Of a DNA stretch of 64,000 nt, positions 21,236 through 31,096 are shown in pieces. This DNA is from Pseudoips prasinana (taxonomy: Eukaryota; Arthropoda; Insecta; Lepidoptera; Nolidae), in contig OX621255.1 in NCBI GenBank assembly GCA_951640165.1, positions 496,001-560,000 on the forward strand, given 5' to 3'. How positions within the stretch are numbered: position 1 is the first letter of the stretch; each line of letters opens with the position of its first letter. A program made the translations under genes and the position numbers. The notes below the pieces were generated by a model. The model had not been told where the DNA came from and did not search any database. It saw only the letters and a list, made by a program, of their open reading frames with translations.

Positions 21236-21394
21236 ACTATATTATTAAGTAGCTAACATAACAGGTAAGTTTGGTAAATAATCGAATATTCGAGATTGAC
21301 GGTAGGTTTCACTACCAACAATCGTCCTGTAGGATCTAAATATATTTTTATCTTCCAAGTATAAAACAACCACAGGCTTAGCTAATATTAAGCA

Positions 21395-21690
21395 GTGATG
21401 TTTTATGTGACAAACGAGCAAGCGGGTCACCTGATGGTAAGTGATCACCGCCGCCCATGTACACTCGCAACACCAGAGGAGTCGCGGGTGCGTTGCCGGC
21501 CTTTAAAAGAGGCAGCAAACAAGTGTTGTTGACCCTTCCCCCCACCCAGAGAGCTCTGGCGACCTTACTCACACGCAGAAACACAACATTAAAGTTATTA
21601 ACGTTATTATTAAGGAATGTCTTCTGTAAGTTGGTACTTCCCCAGTCGGGCTGCTCTTTGAGCGAATGAACGCTGTGCTACCCCTCTTAA
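21395..21690 (-). repeat. Interspersed repeat A
   Basis: Shares ACCTGATGGTAAGTGATCAC, GTCGCGGGTGCGTTGCCGGC, CAGAGAGCTCTGGCGACCTT and CCCCAGTCGGGCTGCTCTTT with reverse-complement copies at 30590-30698+37052-37255 and 43625-44175. No coding capacity is visible; it is a multicopy element split elsewhere by a BEL and by a SINE. Confidence 0.8.
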
Positions 21691-21699
21691 ACACATAAC

Positions 21700-22600
21700 C
21701 CTTGCTACTTAACAATCTTCCCTCGCCGATGTGCTGTGATCACCTGATCCACGGACAGCGGCATTGACATAATAACGAGTAACGACTGCGTATTCTGTTA
21801 GGAGAAGGTACTTTCAATGGAACTGCTAATAGAATGCTATTCTTTAACTTTCTTCAGAAAATACTTTATCATGAATGTTGCTTACAATGTTCACAAGTTG
21901 TTTTAACACAGCTTATACGTTCTACGTACATAAGACCTAATTTGTCAGTGAAGGTATCAAATCAGACGCGCTATTTCTCTTCGCGAACTTTAAAGTTTAC
22001 AAACGTCTGCCAAAAGTGTAAGGAAACTTCTTTTAGTTGCCTTTCTTGTTCAAATTCAGGAAGCGAAGCGGTAACGATACCCGTTCTACAAAAACTGAAC
22101 TAAAAGTTATGTGGTGTATGTCAAGTACTGCATTGAACATATACTGATTTAATTTAGTGACTGAATCTTACTAACCTCAATATTATTGTGTTTGATAAAC
22201 TAACCTAAAAATAAATAGATTTATTATTATATTATAAGCAGCGGCTGATTACAGTCTTATGAATGTAGATTACTGATCGTATTAAATAAATAATTTGAAG
22301 TTTTTGATTGGAAATATGTATTTAATATTACGTATTATAAATATATTTTCAATCAAAATTTTAAAGATCATTCGACATTTATTAATATTTTATTTCTTTT
22401 CTTCATAATAACTTAGTTCCATTATGTTACAAAAAAAGTTTTAGTATAATCGTAAGGTATGCGGCAAAGAACATCATCACCCGGTGTCCATGCAAACAAC
22501 GTATTAGATGCTACAAAATGATTACTCTTCGCGACGGTAGACTGGTACAAGATATAATGGTACAATAAATTAGACTGCGATAAATTATCTGAACGGGTTG
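21700..22600. other. No supported gene
   Basis: AT-rich. An 89-codon plus frame (21834-22103) with CQKCKETSFSCLSCSNS is cysteine-containing but has no start context or family match I can defend. Confidence 0.4.
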
Positions 22601-22611
22601 GACTAAAAGTT

Positions 22612-22615
<4 letters not shown>
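22601..22615. other. Target-site duplication, 3' side of the R1-clade element
   Basis: GACTAAAAGTTCCCT, repeated exactly at 28948-28962. Confidence 0.9.

Positions 22616-22644
<29 letters not shown>
22616..22644 (-). other. Poly(A) tail of the R1-clade element
   Basis: 29 uninterrupted T on the plus strand directly beside the target duplication, indicating target-primed reverse transcription of a polyadenylated RNA. Confidence 0.9.
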
Positions 22645-22648
<4 letters not shown>

Positions 22649-22996
22649 GTCAGGGGGAATGCTAATGCATGCCACCCGCAAAAAGTGTCTGCGGGTGGGT
22701 ATGTCGGACTCGCACCGACTAAACCTAACCTGCCGTGGACTTCTTCTGGCGCCTGATGGGGGGAGCCCCGGGAACGCGGGTATGCTGCTCCGGTGCCCCC
22801 CTTTTGCGCCGTGTCCCAGATGGTCGGGACACGCACCCGGGGAGGACTGTGAGTTGCCCTCCCCATTTGCCGACTCCTGCCAGTACGGCACAGCGACTGT
22901 GCCACAAACAGTTCGCTGTCTTCCCGGGGCTGCTTGCATATGGCGGCAGTAGAGGACACTTCTCATACTGCCACCGCAACCCCGAGGGGAGTAGGG

Positions 22997-25024
22997 CTAA
23001 CGGCTGCCGCCGCCGCCCCGACGCCTCCTCCGTCTACGAACGGGGTCGGCTCGCTCCCGATCCCGCTCGGCGGCCTCCTTCTGGAGCATGACTGCTTCGC
23101 AGAAGGAGACCACGGCGTCCCATTTGGTGGAGTCGCCAGCCAGCATCGCATACACGACTGCTGGCGGCGAAAGATCCCGTCCGATTTCAGCGACCAGGAC
23201 TCGTCTCTCGGCCTCCCAGGCCGGGCACTCCTCCAGCGTATGCTGGGCAGAGTCCAGGTCGCTCCCGCAATGGTGACAGTGTGTCGTCACTTCTCGGCCG
23301 ATCCGGCACAGATACTCACCGAAACACCCGTGTCCGGTGAGTATCTGAGTCAGTCTGTAGGTGACGCAACCGCCCTTCCTTCCCACCCAGGCCTCGAGGT
23401 GAGGCAGGATAGCACCGACGGCACGTTGGCGCGCGTTCAGCCGCAACTCAAGCCTTGCGCGCCACTGTGCAAGTACGCGCCGGTGTGCTTCCCGCCTGTA
23501 GGCAACGAGCGTCTGCTCTGGCGCCTCGCCGCTCTCCCGGCGGACGCGGATTTCGGTGAAAACCGTCGCGTCGACTGCCGCCAGGAGATCAAACGGTGGA
23601 AAGCGCGCCAGGAGTGTCGCCGCCTCAAAGGATATCGTTCGATATCCTCGTGCGATCCGTATGGCCACCACACGCTGCAGGCTGTTCAAGATAGCTCTGC
23701 AGCGGGAGGCGCCCGTCAGGCGTTCAGACCAGACGGGCGCCCCATAAAGGACCATGGATCGCACGACACCTCCATAGAGGCGGCGGACTTCTTCCCTAGG
23801 ACCCCCGAGGTTCGGCAAAAGCCGGTGTAACGCTCCGGTTACCCGGCGCACTCGGGGGGCCAGACGCTCGAAGTGCTCCTCGAAGCCCCATCGGCTGTCT
23901 AGGGTGAGGCCCAGGTACTTCATGTACCGCCCCACCCTGACCTCTGCGTCACCTACACGCATCGACGTACTGGGTGGTTCCTCCCTACGGCGTAAGCCGT
24001 GGAACCATAGCGCCTCGGTCTTGTGAGGCGCTACCCGAAGGCCCAGTCGCGTTATGGCCGTGACGACACACGCAACACCGAGTTCGGCGAGCCGTACCGC
24101 CCGCTGGAAATTTACCTCCCGGGCTATGACGAGCGTGTCGTCCGCATAGCAGACGACGCTCACCCCGGGAGGGAGGCTTATCCGCAGGACCGCATCGTAC
24201 GCGAGGCTCCATAGCAGAGGTCCTAACACGGACCCCTGAGGAACCCCGCAGGAGAGCTCCCTCTGGATCTCAATCCCGTTCCGACCGACGAATTTAATCG
24301 TCCTGTCGCGCAAATATGCCCCGACTATACCACGGAGATAGGGAGGCACGTTATGATGGACCAGTGCCTCCCGTATCGCCCGCCAGGGGACGGAGTTGAA
24401 GGCGTTGACGATGTCTAAGCTCACCGCCAACGCCACCTCCCCCGCCCGAACGGTGGGCTCCGACAGGGCGCGGACGCGGTTGATCGCGTCCAGCGTCGAA
24501 CGTCCCTGCCGGAATCCGAACTCGCTGTCCGATAAATCGGGGCCAACGCGCGACAGATGCTCGCTGAGACGGGCGGCTATGACACGCTCAAAGAGCTTGC
24601 CCGCCTCGTCTAGCAAGCAGATTGGTCGGAACGCCGAGGGAGAATCGGCGGTCCTGCCCGGCTTCTGCAGAAGCACAAGCCTTGCCTCTTTCCAGCAGGT
24701 GGGGAACACGGCACTACGGAGGCAACTGGTGAACAGTTGCCTCAATCGGTCCCCCAGGACTGCCAGGGCGCAAACCCACGCCCTGCCCGGTATCCCATCC
24801 GGGCCAGGGGCGGTATTTCGGGCCGCAAGTCGCCGTACTGCTCGGTCCAACTCCCCCTCCGTCACCTCCAACTGGTCGTCCCAATCATGGTACGACGGTG
24901 ACGGAGGGTCCGAGGGACTGTCCTGGACCCTAGGGAAGAGGGTGTCCACCACCCTCCTCAGGAAATCCGGGTCCAGGGTACTCGTCAACGGAGGGACCCA
25001 CGGTCTGAGCTTGCCCAGTACCAT
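22997..25024 (-). CDS. R1-clade ORF2, reverse transcriptase part
   Basis: 675 codons from the first ATG; the frame is open upstream to the TGA at 25040-25042, with the endonuclease in the same frame beyond it. Motifs: ARNTAPGPDGIPG near 68-80, FRPICLLDEAGKLFERVI near 132, EFGFRQGRSTLDAINRV near 168, LDIVNAFNSVPW near 203, CGVPQGSVLGPLLW near 259, and catalytic YADD at 293-296. A C-x2-C-x8-H-x4-C finger lies at 583-600, and an arginine-rich end RRRRRRRGGGG closes it. The RT copies element RNA at the cleaved target in the nucleus. ATG 25022-25024 is probably not a natural start; the domain belongs to one polyprotein with the endonuclease. Confidence 0.9.
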   Translation of the reverse strand: MVLGKLRPWVPPLTSTLDPDFLRRVVDTLFPRVQDSPSDPPSPSYHDWDDQLEVTEGELDRAVRRLAARNTAPGPDGIPGRAWVCALAVLGDRLRQLFTSCLRSAVFPTCWKEARLVLLQKPGRTADSPSAFRPICLLDEAGKLFERVIAARLSEHLSRVGPDLSDSEFGFRQGRSTLDAINRVRALSEPTVRAGEVALAVSLDIVNAFNSVPWRAIREALVHHNVPPYLRGIVGAYLRDRTIKFVGRNGIEIQRELSCGVPQGSVLGPLLWSLAYDAVLRISLPPGVSVVCYADDTLVIAREVNFQRAVRLAELGVACVVTAITRLGLRVAPHKTEALWFHGLRRREEPPSTSMRVGDAEVRVGRYMKYLGLTLDSRWGFEEHFERLAPRVRRVTGALHRLLPNLGGPREEVRRLYGGVVRSMVLYGAPVWSERLTGASRCRAILNSLQRVVAIRIARGYRTISFEAATLLARFPPFDLLAAVDATVFTEIRVRRESGEAPEQTLVAYRREAHRRVLAQWRARLELRLNARQRAVGAILPHLEAWVGRKGGCVTYRLTQILTGHGCFGEYLCRIGREVTTHCHHCGSDLDSAQHTLEECPAWEAERRVLVAEIGRDLSPPAVVYAMLAGDSTKWDAVVSFCEAVMLQKEAAERDRERADPVRRRRRRRGGGGSR

Positions 25025-25039
25025 TTTGTACGGGCGCCC

Positions 25040-26116
25040 TCATGGGTCCCTATCCAGTCCCTCGATGAGCTCGTTCCAGGACCGAGCTTTGGCTTCCGCT
25101 ATCGCGATGGATAGCGCCTTGACGGCGACTCGGTACGCCCTGTGCGCTCCGGCAGCCTCTTCGGCATTGGCTCGCCTCCTCCGACGGGCCCGCTGGTGTC
25201 GGCGACGCGCTGCGACATACTCCGAACGGAGCCGCGCGATTTCGGCCGACCACCAATATTGCGAGCCTCGTCTGTCACCCGGGCGGATCCGGGGCATCGA
25301 CGTGTCGCAGATGCGAGACATGATGCCCCGGAACCAGCCCGCTTGCGAATTGGGATCGGACGGGATCCTCTCTCCACCTTCACTCGCCCCCCAGGCGATG
25401 GCGACGGCGGCAGCCGTCAACATGTCGCGGTCCAAGCGGCGTAGGCACCAGCGCCGTGGCGGGACAACATTACTGCGGTCAGGGCCGCCTCGGGGCGGAC
25501 GGAAGGCCACGCTGAAAAGGATGTGACGGTGATCCGACAGCGTGGCAATTTCTTCCGCAACTCTCCACCCCGAGACCAGGTGCATGGCCGAGGGAGTCGC
25601 CCACGTCAAGTCGACGATCGACTCCCCCTGCCATCGCACACAGGTGCTGACTGAACCCCGATTTAAAAGACGGAGGTCCAGTCCGGCGGCCCATTCCAGC
25701 AATAACTCCCCTCGAACGTCGTCCCGGGCATCGCCCCACACATTAGAGTGGGCGTTAAAATCGCCCAGGACGAGTACCGGACGGGACTGGTAAGAGCTAA
25801 TATGGCTCGTTAGCCCGTCCAGGTACGCCTCAAAATTTGCGAGGCCGCAATTCGGGGAGATGTAGCAGCCCACCACGACTGCTGGTCCCCACTCCACGAC
25901 GACGAATCCGGGCCCCTTGGCCAGGAGTGTACAATGGGGGTCACGTTCCCCCCCTGCCCAATAAATGGCGACGAGGCCCCCATCCGCCCCGAACCAACGA
26001 GGGTGGTCGGGAACGGAGTGAGGCTCCGCCACTATCGCTAGGGCAACCGAACGCTCAGCAATCGTCTGCGCAAGAAGAGCTTGCGCAGCGATGCAGTGGT
26101 TCAAGTTGCCCTGCAA
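25040..26116 (-). CDS. R1-clade ORF2, apurinic-like endonuclease part
   Basis: 358 codons in the same frame as the RT part. Endonuclease/exonuclease/phosphatase motifs: N4 in QGNLNHC, E31 in VAEPHSVP, GDFNAHSNVWG with D119 and N121, D170 in SIVDLTW, and SDHRH at 194-198. The domain nicks target DNA to prime reverse transcription. The frame ends at TGA 25040-25042, a position that in R1 relatives normally carries a conserved tryptophan-containing run, so this is a likely nonsense change. No ATG lies near its beginning: the frame is open back to the TAA that ends ORF1 (26141-26143), also in the same frame. Confidence 0.88.
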   Translation of the reverse strand: MQGNLNHCIAAQALLAQTIAERSVALAIVAEPHSVPDHPRWFGADGGLVAIYWAGGERDPHCTLLAKGPGFVVVEWGPAVVVGCYISPNCGLANFEAYLDGLTSHISSYQSRPVLVLGDFNAHSNVWGDARDDVRGELLLEWAAGLDLRLLNRGSVSTCVRWQGESIVDLTWATPSAMHLVSGWRVAEEIATLSDHRHILFSVAFRPPRGGPDRSNVVPPRRWCLRRLDRDMLTAAAVAIAWGASEGGERIPSDPNSQAGWFRGIMSRICDTSMPRIRPGDRRGSQYWWSAEIARLRSEYVAARRRHQRARRRRRANAEEAAGAHRAYRVAVKALSIAIAEAKARSWNELIEGLDRDP

Positions 26117-26140
26117 AATAAGTTGGGGGGGAAAGAATGT

Positions 26141-28327
26141 TTACACCTCCATGGACACCCCACCGGGGCCAGAGCCCGGATCGTTGGACCGCGACGATGT
26201 TGGAGCGGACGTGGCAGGACGTCCCGCTCCCTTTCTCTTCGGTGGCGTGCACCTACCGCTGCCCAGGCGATGGTTTGCCGGCCTGCCAAGGTCGGCACAC
26301 ACTACGCAGTGAGGGGCGCGCGCCGTGCATTCCTTCGCCTTGTGGCCCTGTTGGCCACAGACGAAGCACGACGCGCTCCGGTCGCACCCTGTGCACCGAG
26401 CCCTGACATGCCCCTTCTCCAGGCAACGGTAGCACTGGAGAGCTCTGGGTGGAAGTGCCACCACCCGGACCGACATCCAGCCCACTAGTACCCGGCCGAT
26501 TGCCGCTAATTTGCGGGCGGCCACTAGTGGGCAACGAACCCACACCGATCCTAAGCCCGACGGGGAGAACCGAATTTCACCGACTTTTACGTCGGCGACA
26601 GCACATCCCCCCGCCGTGGCTAAAGTTTCTGCCACTTCGGTGGGGTCGGCGGAGTCGTCCAGGTCCATCACCCGGAGCTCTCCCATTGCCACTGGGTGCG
26701 CCACCACCGCACCTGTCTCGGCTAAGGCCTCCCTTAGCCGAGAGGTTAGGGCCTCCGCCTTCGCGGACCCCTCTGGACCAGGGATCCTCAAAATAAGACC
26801 CCCGGTCAAGGCCCTCTTAGGGCGAAGGCCCGCCTCCAAGCCAAGGTCCTTTAATTGAACCTTGGTCCTCGCCACCTTCATGACCTCAGCCATGGTAGTG
26901 GCCGAGGTCGATGGCAGGTTGATCGTCACTGCCGCGGACGGAGGAGGTCGCGGCAGCGCGATCGGCCTCTTTGGAGGTGGAGGTGGCGGTGGCCGATTCA
27001 GCCGGGCAGCCTTTGCCCTGGCCTTTCGGCCAACCACCTGGGCCCATGTGCCTTCGGCGTGCGGTGGCGGCGCAGTCGGCGCCGGCATTGCCGGAGCCCG
27101 AGCCGCAGCAGCTTCCGCAGCGGCAGCCCGTTGTTTACGCCGGCCACTCTGCTTCGCGGTGGGTGGCACCTGGGGCGGCGCTGCGCTCCCAGCGAGCGGC
27201 GGGCGGATGGCCCTGCCCGGGAAGATCTCCGCCATGACCTCATGACGCATCTGGACCAGACGTTGGTCCCAGATGCGCCCCATCTCTCTCATTTTGCGGT
27301 CCATGATGGCCGCAAACCTCTCTTCTGGAGAGGCCTGATCTTCCCGAGCAGGAACAGAAGGAGGAGCGCCAGCGCTGCTCCCTCGCCGAACCAGGGCCGC
27401 GGGTGCCGCCTGAGTGTAAAGGCCCCTTTCGGTTGCTCGCGGCGGCGACGGATTCGACAACCGTTGTGGTGGTTGTGGCGGTGACCCTAAAGGAGACCGC
27501 ACAGAAGGTGACGGTTGGGATGGCGAAGGCAATGGCGGAAACGCCCCGAGCTCTCTACCGCGGAGTTCCGCCATCTCCGCCGACATGGCGGTCACACGCG
27601 CCTCCAGTGAGGCCAGCTGGGAGCGCAGCCGCTGGTTTTCTAGCTCCAGTGAGCTCCCGCTGGTCCTCCCGTGTAATTCAGCGGCGGCCGCCTGAGCTTT
27701 TCGCGCCGCAAGACGTAGGACACGCACAAAACTACCCTTCAGGTTTCGGGACGTGTCCGCCACCTTCTCAACCGCTGCCAATGACTCTTGGATGACTGCA
27801 CCCAGGTCGGCTGAGGGCTGCTGGCGTAGCTCTTCTACCAGGTCCTCGACCCGGGGCAGTCGGCTCTTGTTTTTATTATCCGCCGGGCCCTGTGCAGGGT
27901 CCAGGATGAACGCCAAGTCTGCCTCGTCATCCGCGTCCTCGCACAGTTTTGCGGCCTTGACCTGGCGTCCATCCTGCCCAGCGGGGTTCGATCGTTTCGA
28001 ACCCGGAGTCTTCGCGCGGCCATCTCGACTGGATAGCGACTCCATAGATACCGCGGACCTAAGAGAGCTATCGCTCTCCATGCCCGCGGCCTGATCTGTC
28101 GACGCCCCCGGAACCGGAGTGGCCGGGCGGGAAAAGGTCTCCCTGACCCGTCTGGCGACCTTCTTCTTGGCAGCAGCCTTTGCTGCCGTCTCTTCTTCTA
28201 ATACGGGCTGCGCCACACCTGGCACACCCGCTAATTCTTCATTTGTTAAGGCCTTGACCTTAACAATAGGTTGGGCGTTATTTTTATTTTTTCGGTCCAT
28301 GAAAACTTCTTTATTGGCGTTCACCAA
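26141..28327 (-). CDS. R1-clade ORF1 (Gag-like nucleic-acid-binding protein)
   Basis: 728 codons from an ATG. The N-terminal half is low-complexity and charged, with a predicted coiled-coil-like stretch near 225-265 (SLELENQRLRSQLASLEAR). A proline-rich middle follows, then a structured part with GGLILRIPGPEGSAKAEALT near 510. Three zinc knuckles are at the C-terminus: CYRCLEKGHVRARC (632-645), CFVCGQQGHKAKEC (654-667) and a longer CVVC...H...C (674-693). Such proteins coat element RNA and carry it to the nucleus. The start ATG at 28325-28327 precedes the MVNANKEVFMDRKNK sequence. The stop is TAA 26141-26143. Confidence 0.88.
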   Translation of the reverse strand: MVNANKEVFMDRKNKNNAQPIVKVKALTNEELAGVPGVAQPVLEEETAAKAAAKKKVARRVRETFSRPATPVPGASTDQAAGMESDSSLRSAVSMESLSSRDGRAKTPGSKRSNPAGQDGRQVKAAKLCEDADDEADLAFILDPAQGPADNKNKSRLPRVEDLVEELRQQPSADLGAVIQESLAAVEKVADTSRNLKGSFVRVLRLAARKAQAAAAELHGRTSGSSLELENQRLRSQLASLEARVTAMSAEMAELRGRELGAFPPLPSPSQPSPSVRSPLGSPPQPPQRLSNPSPPRATERGLYTQAAPAALVRRGSSAGAPPSVPAREDQASPEERFAAIMDRKMREMGRIWDQRLVQMRHEVMAEIFPGRAIRPPLAGSAAPPQVPPTAKQSGRRKQRAAAAEAAAARAPAMPAPTAPPPHAEGTWAQVVGRKARAKAARLNRPPPPPPPKRPIALPRPPPSAAVTINLPSTSATTMAEVMKVARTKVQLKDLGLEAGLRPKRALTGGLILRIPGPEGSAKAEALTSRLREALAETGAVVAHPVAMGELRVMDLDDSADPTEVAETLATAGGCAVADVKVGEIRFSPSGLGSVWVRCPLVAARKLAAIGRVLVGWMSVRVVALPPRALQCYRCLEKGHVRARCTGCDRSASCFVCGQQGHKAKECTARAPHCVVCADLGRPANHRLGSGRCTPPKRKGAGRPATSAPTSSRSNDPGSGPGGVSMEV

Positions 28328-28947
28328 CCCAATTCCCCACCCTCCACCGAGCCCTCAAAGGGGATGCTTTACAAGCACCAGGGATATTGGGCGGTATAGC
28401 CATGGGATTATGCCAATCTGCGAGACCTCCAACGCGAACCGATACTGGACAGCCCAAAGTCCAGCACGGCGCGCGCCTTCGTCTGCAGACCGGCACACGG
28501 CGCCAGCCCAGACGCCACCTGCAGTTACGCCTACCCATGGCTAGCCTTGACGGCCGTCCGACCGGACGTCGCAGCCGATTGATCGGGGCCCGGCTAGACC
28601 CCGACCGCCCGTGTAAGGGGAAATCCGGACCAAAGAGGCGTGTTGCGGGTGAGGGATAACTACTGCCCGACCCCTCACCAACTCAACCTCCAGGACTCCT
28701 TCATCCCCCCGTACGGGTCCCCGCGCACGGCACAAACACGCGGGTGGCCGTTGCGGAATTCCTACCATACATGGATGATGTATGGAAGGTCCGCCAAGAT
28801 ACGACCACAGGATCTTGGCAGATTCCGCCCCCCCCGCCCCTGTGTCGGAATATTCGCCACGAGCAGCAATCTCTCCCAAAACATAAAGAAAGACTGCCGC
28901 TCGTGCCCAGGGTGCACCACGAGGAGGTTTTCCGACCTAGCACCCCA
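28328..28947 (-). promoter_or_regulatory. 5' UTR / internal promoter region of the R1-clade element
   Basis: GC-rich leader between the target duplication and ORF1. Full-length non-LTR elements must carry their promoter here; no TATA box is seen. Short frames (112 and 80 codons) show no motif. Confidence 0.6.
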
Positions 28948-28962
28948 GACTAAAAGTTCCCT
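28948..28962. other. Target-site duplication, 5' side of the R1-clade element
   Basis: GACTAAAAGTTCCCT, identical to 22601-22615. Confidence 0.9.
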
Positions 28963-29849
28963 ATAAAATACCCAGACATCCCATTACCCATCTATTTCAC
29001 ACGAAAGCATCCAAGAAAATCACTCATCGATAGGCTCAGTCAGGCGATGTATTCCTATATAAAGTTCACTCCACATGCTGACATTTATTAGACTTCATAA
29101 ATATATTTAAAACCCAAATTTTGATGACCTCAACCGAATAATATATTATGTTAGTACATAGGTATATTTCATATACGAAATATTATTTTTGTGTAAATTC
29201 TATTCTATATATGTATTTCTTTTTCTATATTCCTTTAATGATGAATTAATGAATGATTTCTTTATTTGCAGGAGTATAGGTACATATAGACGGTCTTAGA
29301 TTACGGTTCCACTATATTCAATAATTTGTCGTGCAAACGTTTAAGTAGAGGTATGACACATAATATATGTAAGTAACATTTATTATTTGTCATAATCTCA
29401 CGCAATTTTAATTTAATAAACATAACTAAATATTTTACTTTCTATATAATTTTACAATTTTATAATAATTTTATAGCTAAACAATAATACCGTAAATGTC
29501 AATATATAATTAATCAATCAATCAATATATATAACGTAAAAGTCAATTAACAAAATTAAATAGTATGTCAAAATTATTTAAAGTTAAATCGAAAATAATC
29601 TGTTCTATAATATGTATTTTATTTGATAATTTGGTTTAGTTAAGTATAATTACTATATGTTACATTTTTGTTTATATAGTTTACTACCACTTTAATTTTA
29701 TTACACTTTGTTTTCAGCTTTAGCTATCATTTCTATTTGTGAGTGTTGGTTCAACTGTTATTGGCAACTGTATAACACCATAACTTGGTAATCGTTATTT
29801 GATATGTTACATACAGAAGCTGTTGGTGCATATTTATATAAATAAATAA
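28963..29849. other. AT-rich, no gene seen
   Basis: No open frame above 60 codons; several TATA-like runs. Confidence 0.5.
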
Positions 29850-30020
29850 ATCGCCCTATCTCATCCCCAGAACGAGCAACAGCGTCTCTCTGTATAGTCC
29901 GACTATCATACGGCAATCGCCAACCCGTCTGTTCTGCGTTGCGATTATGGTTTAACCCAAATTATGGACACAACTCCATTGTGGAAATCTTTCAGCTGGG
30001 CCTTTGTCTAGCGTTATTCG
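29850..30020 (+). mobile_element. Non-LTR 3'-UTR fragment, decayed
   Basis: CGCCCTATCTCATCCCCAGA, CGGCAATCGCCAACCCGTCT and CTGGGCCTTTGTCTAG align with 1015-1250; it ends in a short GATGATAA tail. Confidence 0.55.
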
Positions 30021-30189
30021 TATGATGATAACAGTGTAAGAGTTGACGTTAATATTCGAAAAATCCGTTTTAAGTTAAATTTGTTATTCCCATAATCTCA
30101 ATTTTTTAAAAAACGGTACATTAAACCCAGAGAACGTTGGCCGTTTAGTAAAAATAGGTACCAAAAAATACCCAATTACCTTTACTTTA

Positions 30190-30315
30190 ATCCTGGTTGA
30201 TCAACGGTTGCGTGGAAACGATCGCACCTAGCGATAAGGCGTTTGTACTAGCTTATTAAACAAGAGAATACATAAATGTTGTAATTTTGGTGTACAATAA
30301 AGATTACGACTTTAC
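30190..30315 (+). mobile_element. CR1-like 3'-UTR fragment
   Basis: The conserved 3' motif ATCGCACCTAGCGATAAGGC (stem ATCGC/GCGAT) is followed by GGTGTACAATAAAGATTACG and a (ACGACTTT)-like tail. The same motif is found in 38515-38600, 55195-55260 and 58035-58090. Confidence 0.65.
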
Positions 30316-30589
30316 GACTGTCTATCAGCATATTTATATCCCACCAAAAACATAAATATGAAAAAGATGAGCCAAGTTCAATACAAAAATTATGCTTGGC
30401 TATGGGCTTCGCCGCAAAAAGAACGGAGATCTAAATGAGTACGAAGTTCTTTGCAAAATTTAAATATGCATTTATAGGAAAATATATCATTATGAACAAG
30501 TATTAAACTCTATATCATTACTTTATTAAATAACAATAGCTTTTATTAAAAAAATAATGTGAGATATTAAAGTAGGTTCAATTTTAAGA

Positions 30590-30698
30590 TAGGTAGGGCA
30601 TAGCGTTCATTCGCTTAAAGAGCAGCCCGACTGGGGAAGTACCTCCACCTTACAGAAGACATTCCTTAATAATAATATTAATAGTTTTAAATTTTAAA
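30590..30698 (+). repeat. Interspersed repeat A, left half split by the BEL insertion
   Basis: GGGCATAGCGTTCATTCGCT, AGCAGCCCGACTGGGGAAGT and ACAGAAGACATTCCTTAATA match 43625-43720. The other half resumes at 37052, directly beyond the BEL right LTR. Confidence 0.8.
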
Positions 30699-30718
30699 AA
30701 AATTTTTTTTACCGAAAT

Positions 30719-30968
30719 TGTAAATTTTGGTACCCAGGAACTCTTCCAATAACAACACTTCACTTGAATTAATTATATATTTACACAGGCTCTATTTACT
30801 TATAAAGGTCACCGTACTAATTCTCAACACTATAAAATTTCCTTCTAGAGGTATATGTTTGGTGTGAACGAAACCATACCGCCATTCAGCCGAGTTGAAC
30901 AACGCCATCTAGTGATTTATGAACTAACAAAAATTACATACAATAATTAAAATAGTATAATTTGGACA
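30719..30968 (-). repeat. BEL 3' LTR (250 bp)
   Basis: Begins TG and ends CA on either strand. It differs from the 36802-37051 LTR at two positions only, both within its first 13 bp (plus-strand numbering). Confidence 0.9.
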
Positions 30969-31096
30969 TACCGCCCACCAAGGACGACTCAAAGGAGTGG
31001 TCCTTTCACAAAAACATAACAACCGCCCACCGTGAGGTCAAAGGGGCTCTAGAACAGAAAGTCACAAAACAATAATCTATCTTAAGCAGAAATAAA

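Larger units (their letters stand above)
22616..28947 (-). mobile_element. Full-length R1-clade non-LTR retrotransposon
   Basis: A 6.3-kb minus-strand element bounded by an exact 15-bp target duplication. From its 5' end: about 620 bp of 5' UTR (28328-28947), ORF1 (26141-28327), ORF2 endonuclease and RT (22997-26116), about 350 bp of 3' UTR, and a 29-nt poly(A) (plus-strand T run 22616-22644). GC content is far above the surrounding DNA, showing a distinct compositional origin. ORF order, two-frame design and the C-terminal CCHC after RT are those of the R1 clade. The insertion site is not a ribosomal DNA or telomere repeat I recognise. Confidence 0.92.

Noticed and set aside
22613..22644. 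Bacterial-type features (operons, terminators, CRISPR) anywhere in the window
   Set aside because: Composition, SINEs, poly(A)-tailed retroelements and an intron-type donor indicate a eukaryotic genome; no spaced direct repeats of CRISPR type occur. The 38-bp array at 62901 has no spacers.
23088..28094. Many plus-strand and alternative-frame open frames across the R1-clade element (for example 22934-23830, 24396-25526, 26855-27484)
   Set aside because: They are antisense or off-frame shadows of ORF1 and ORF2 caused by high GC content; no motif, and the real frames carry clear domains.
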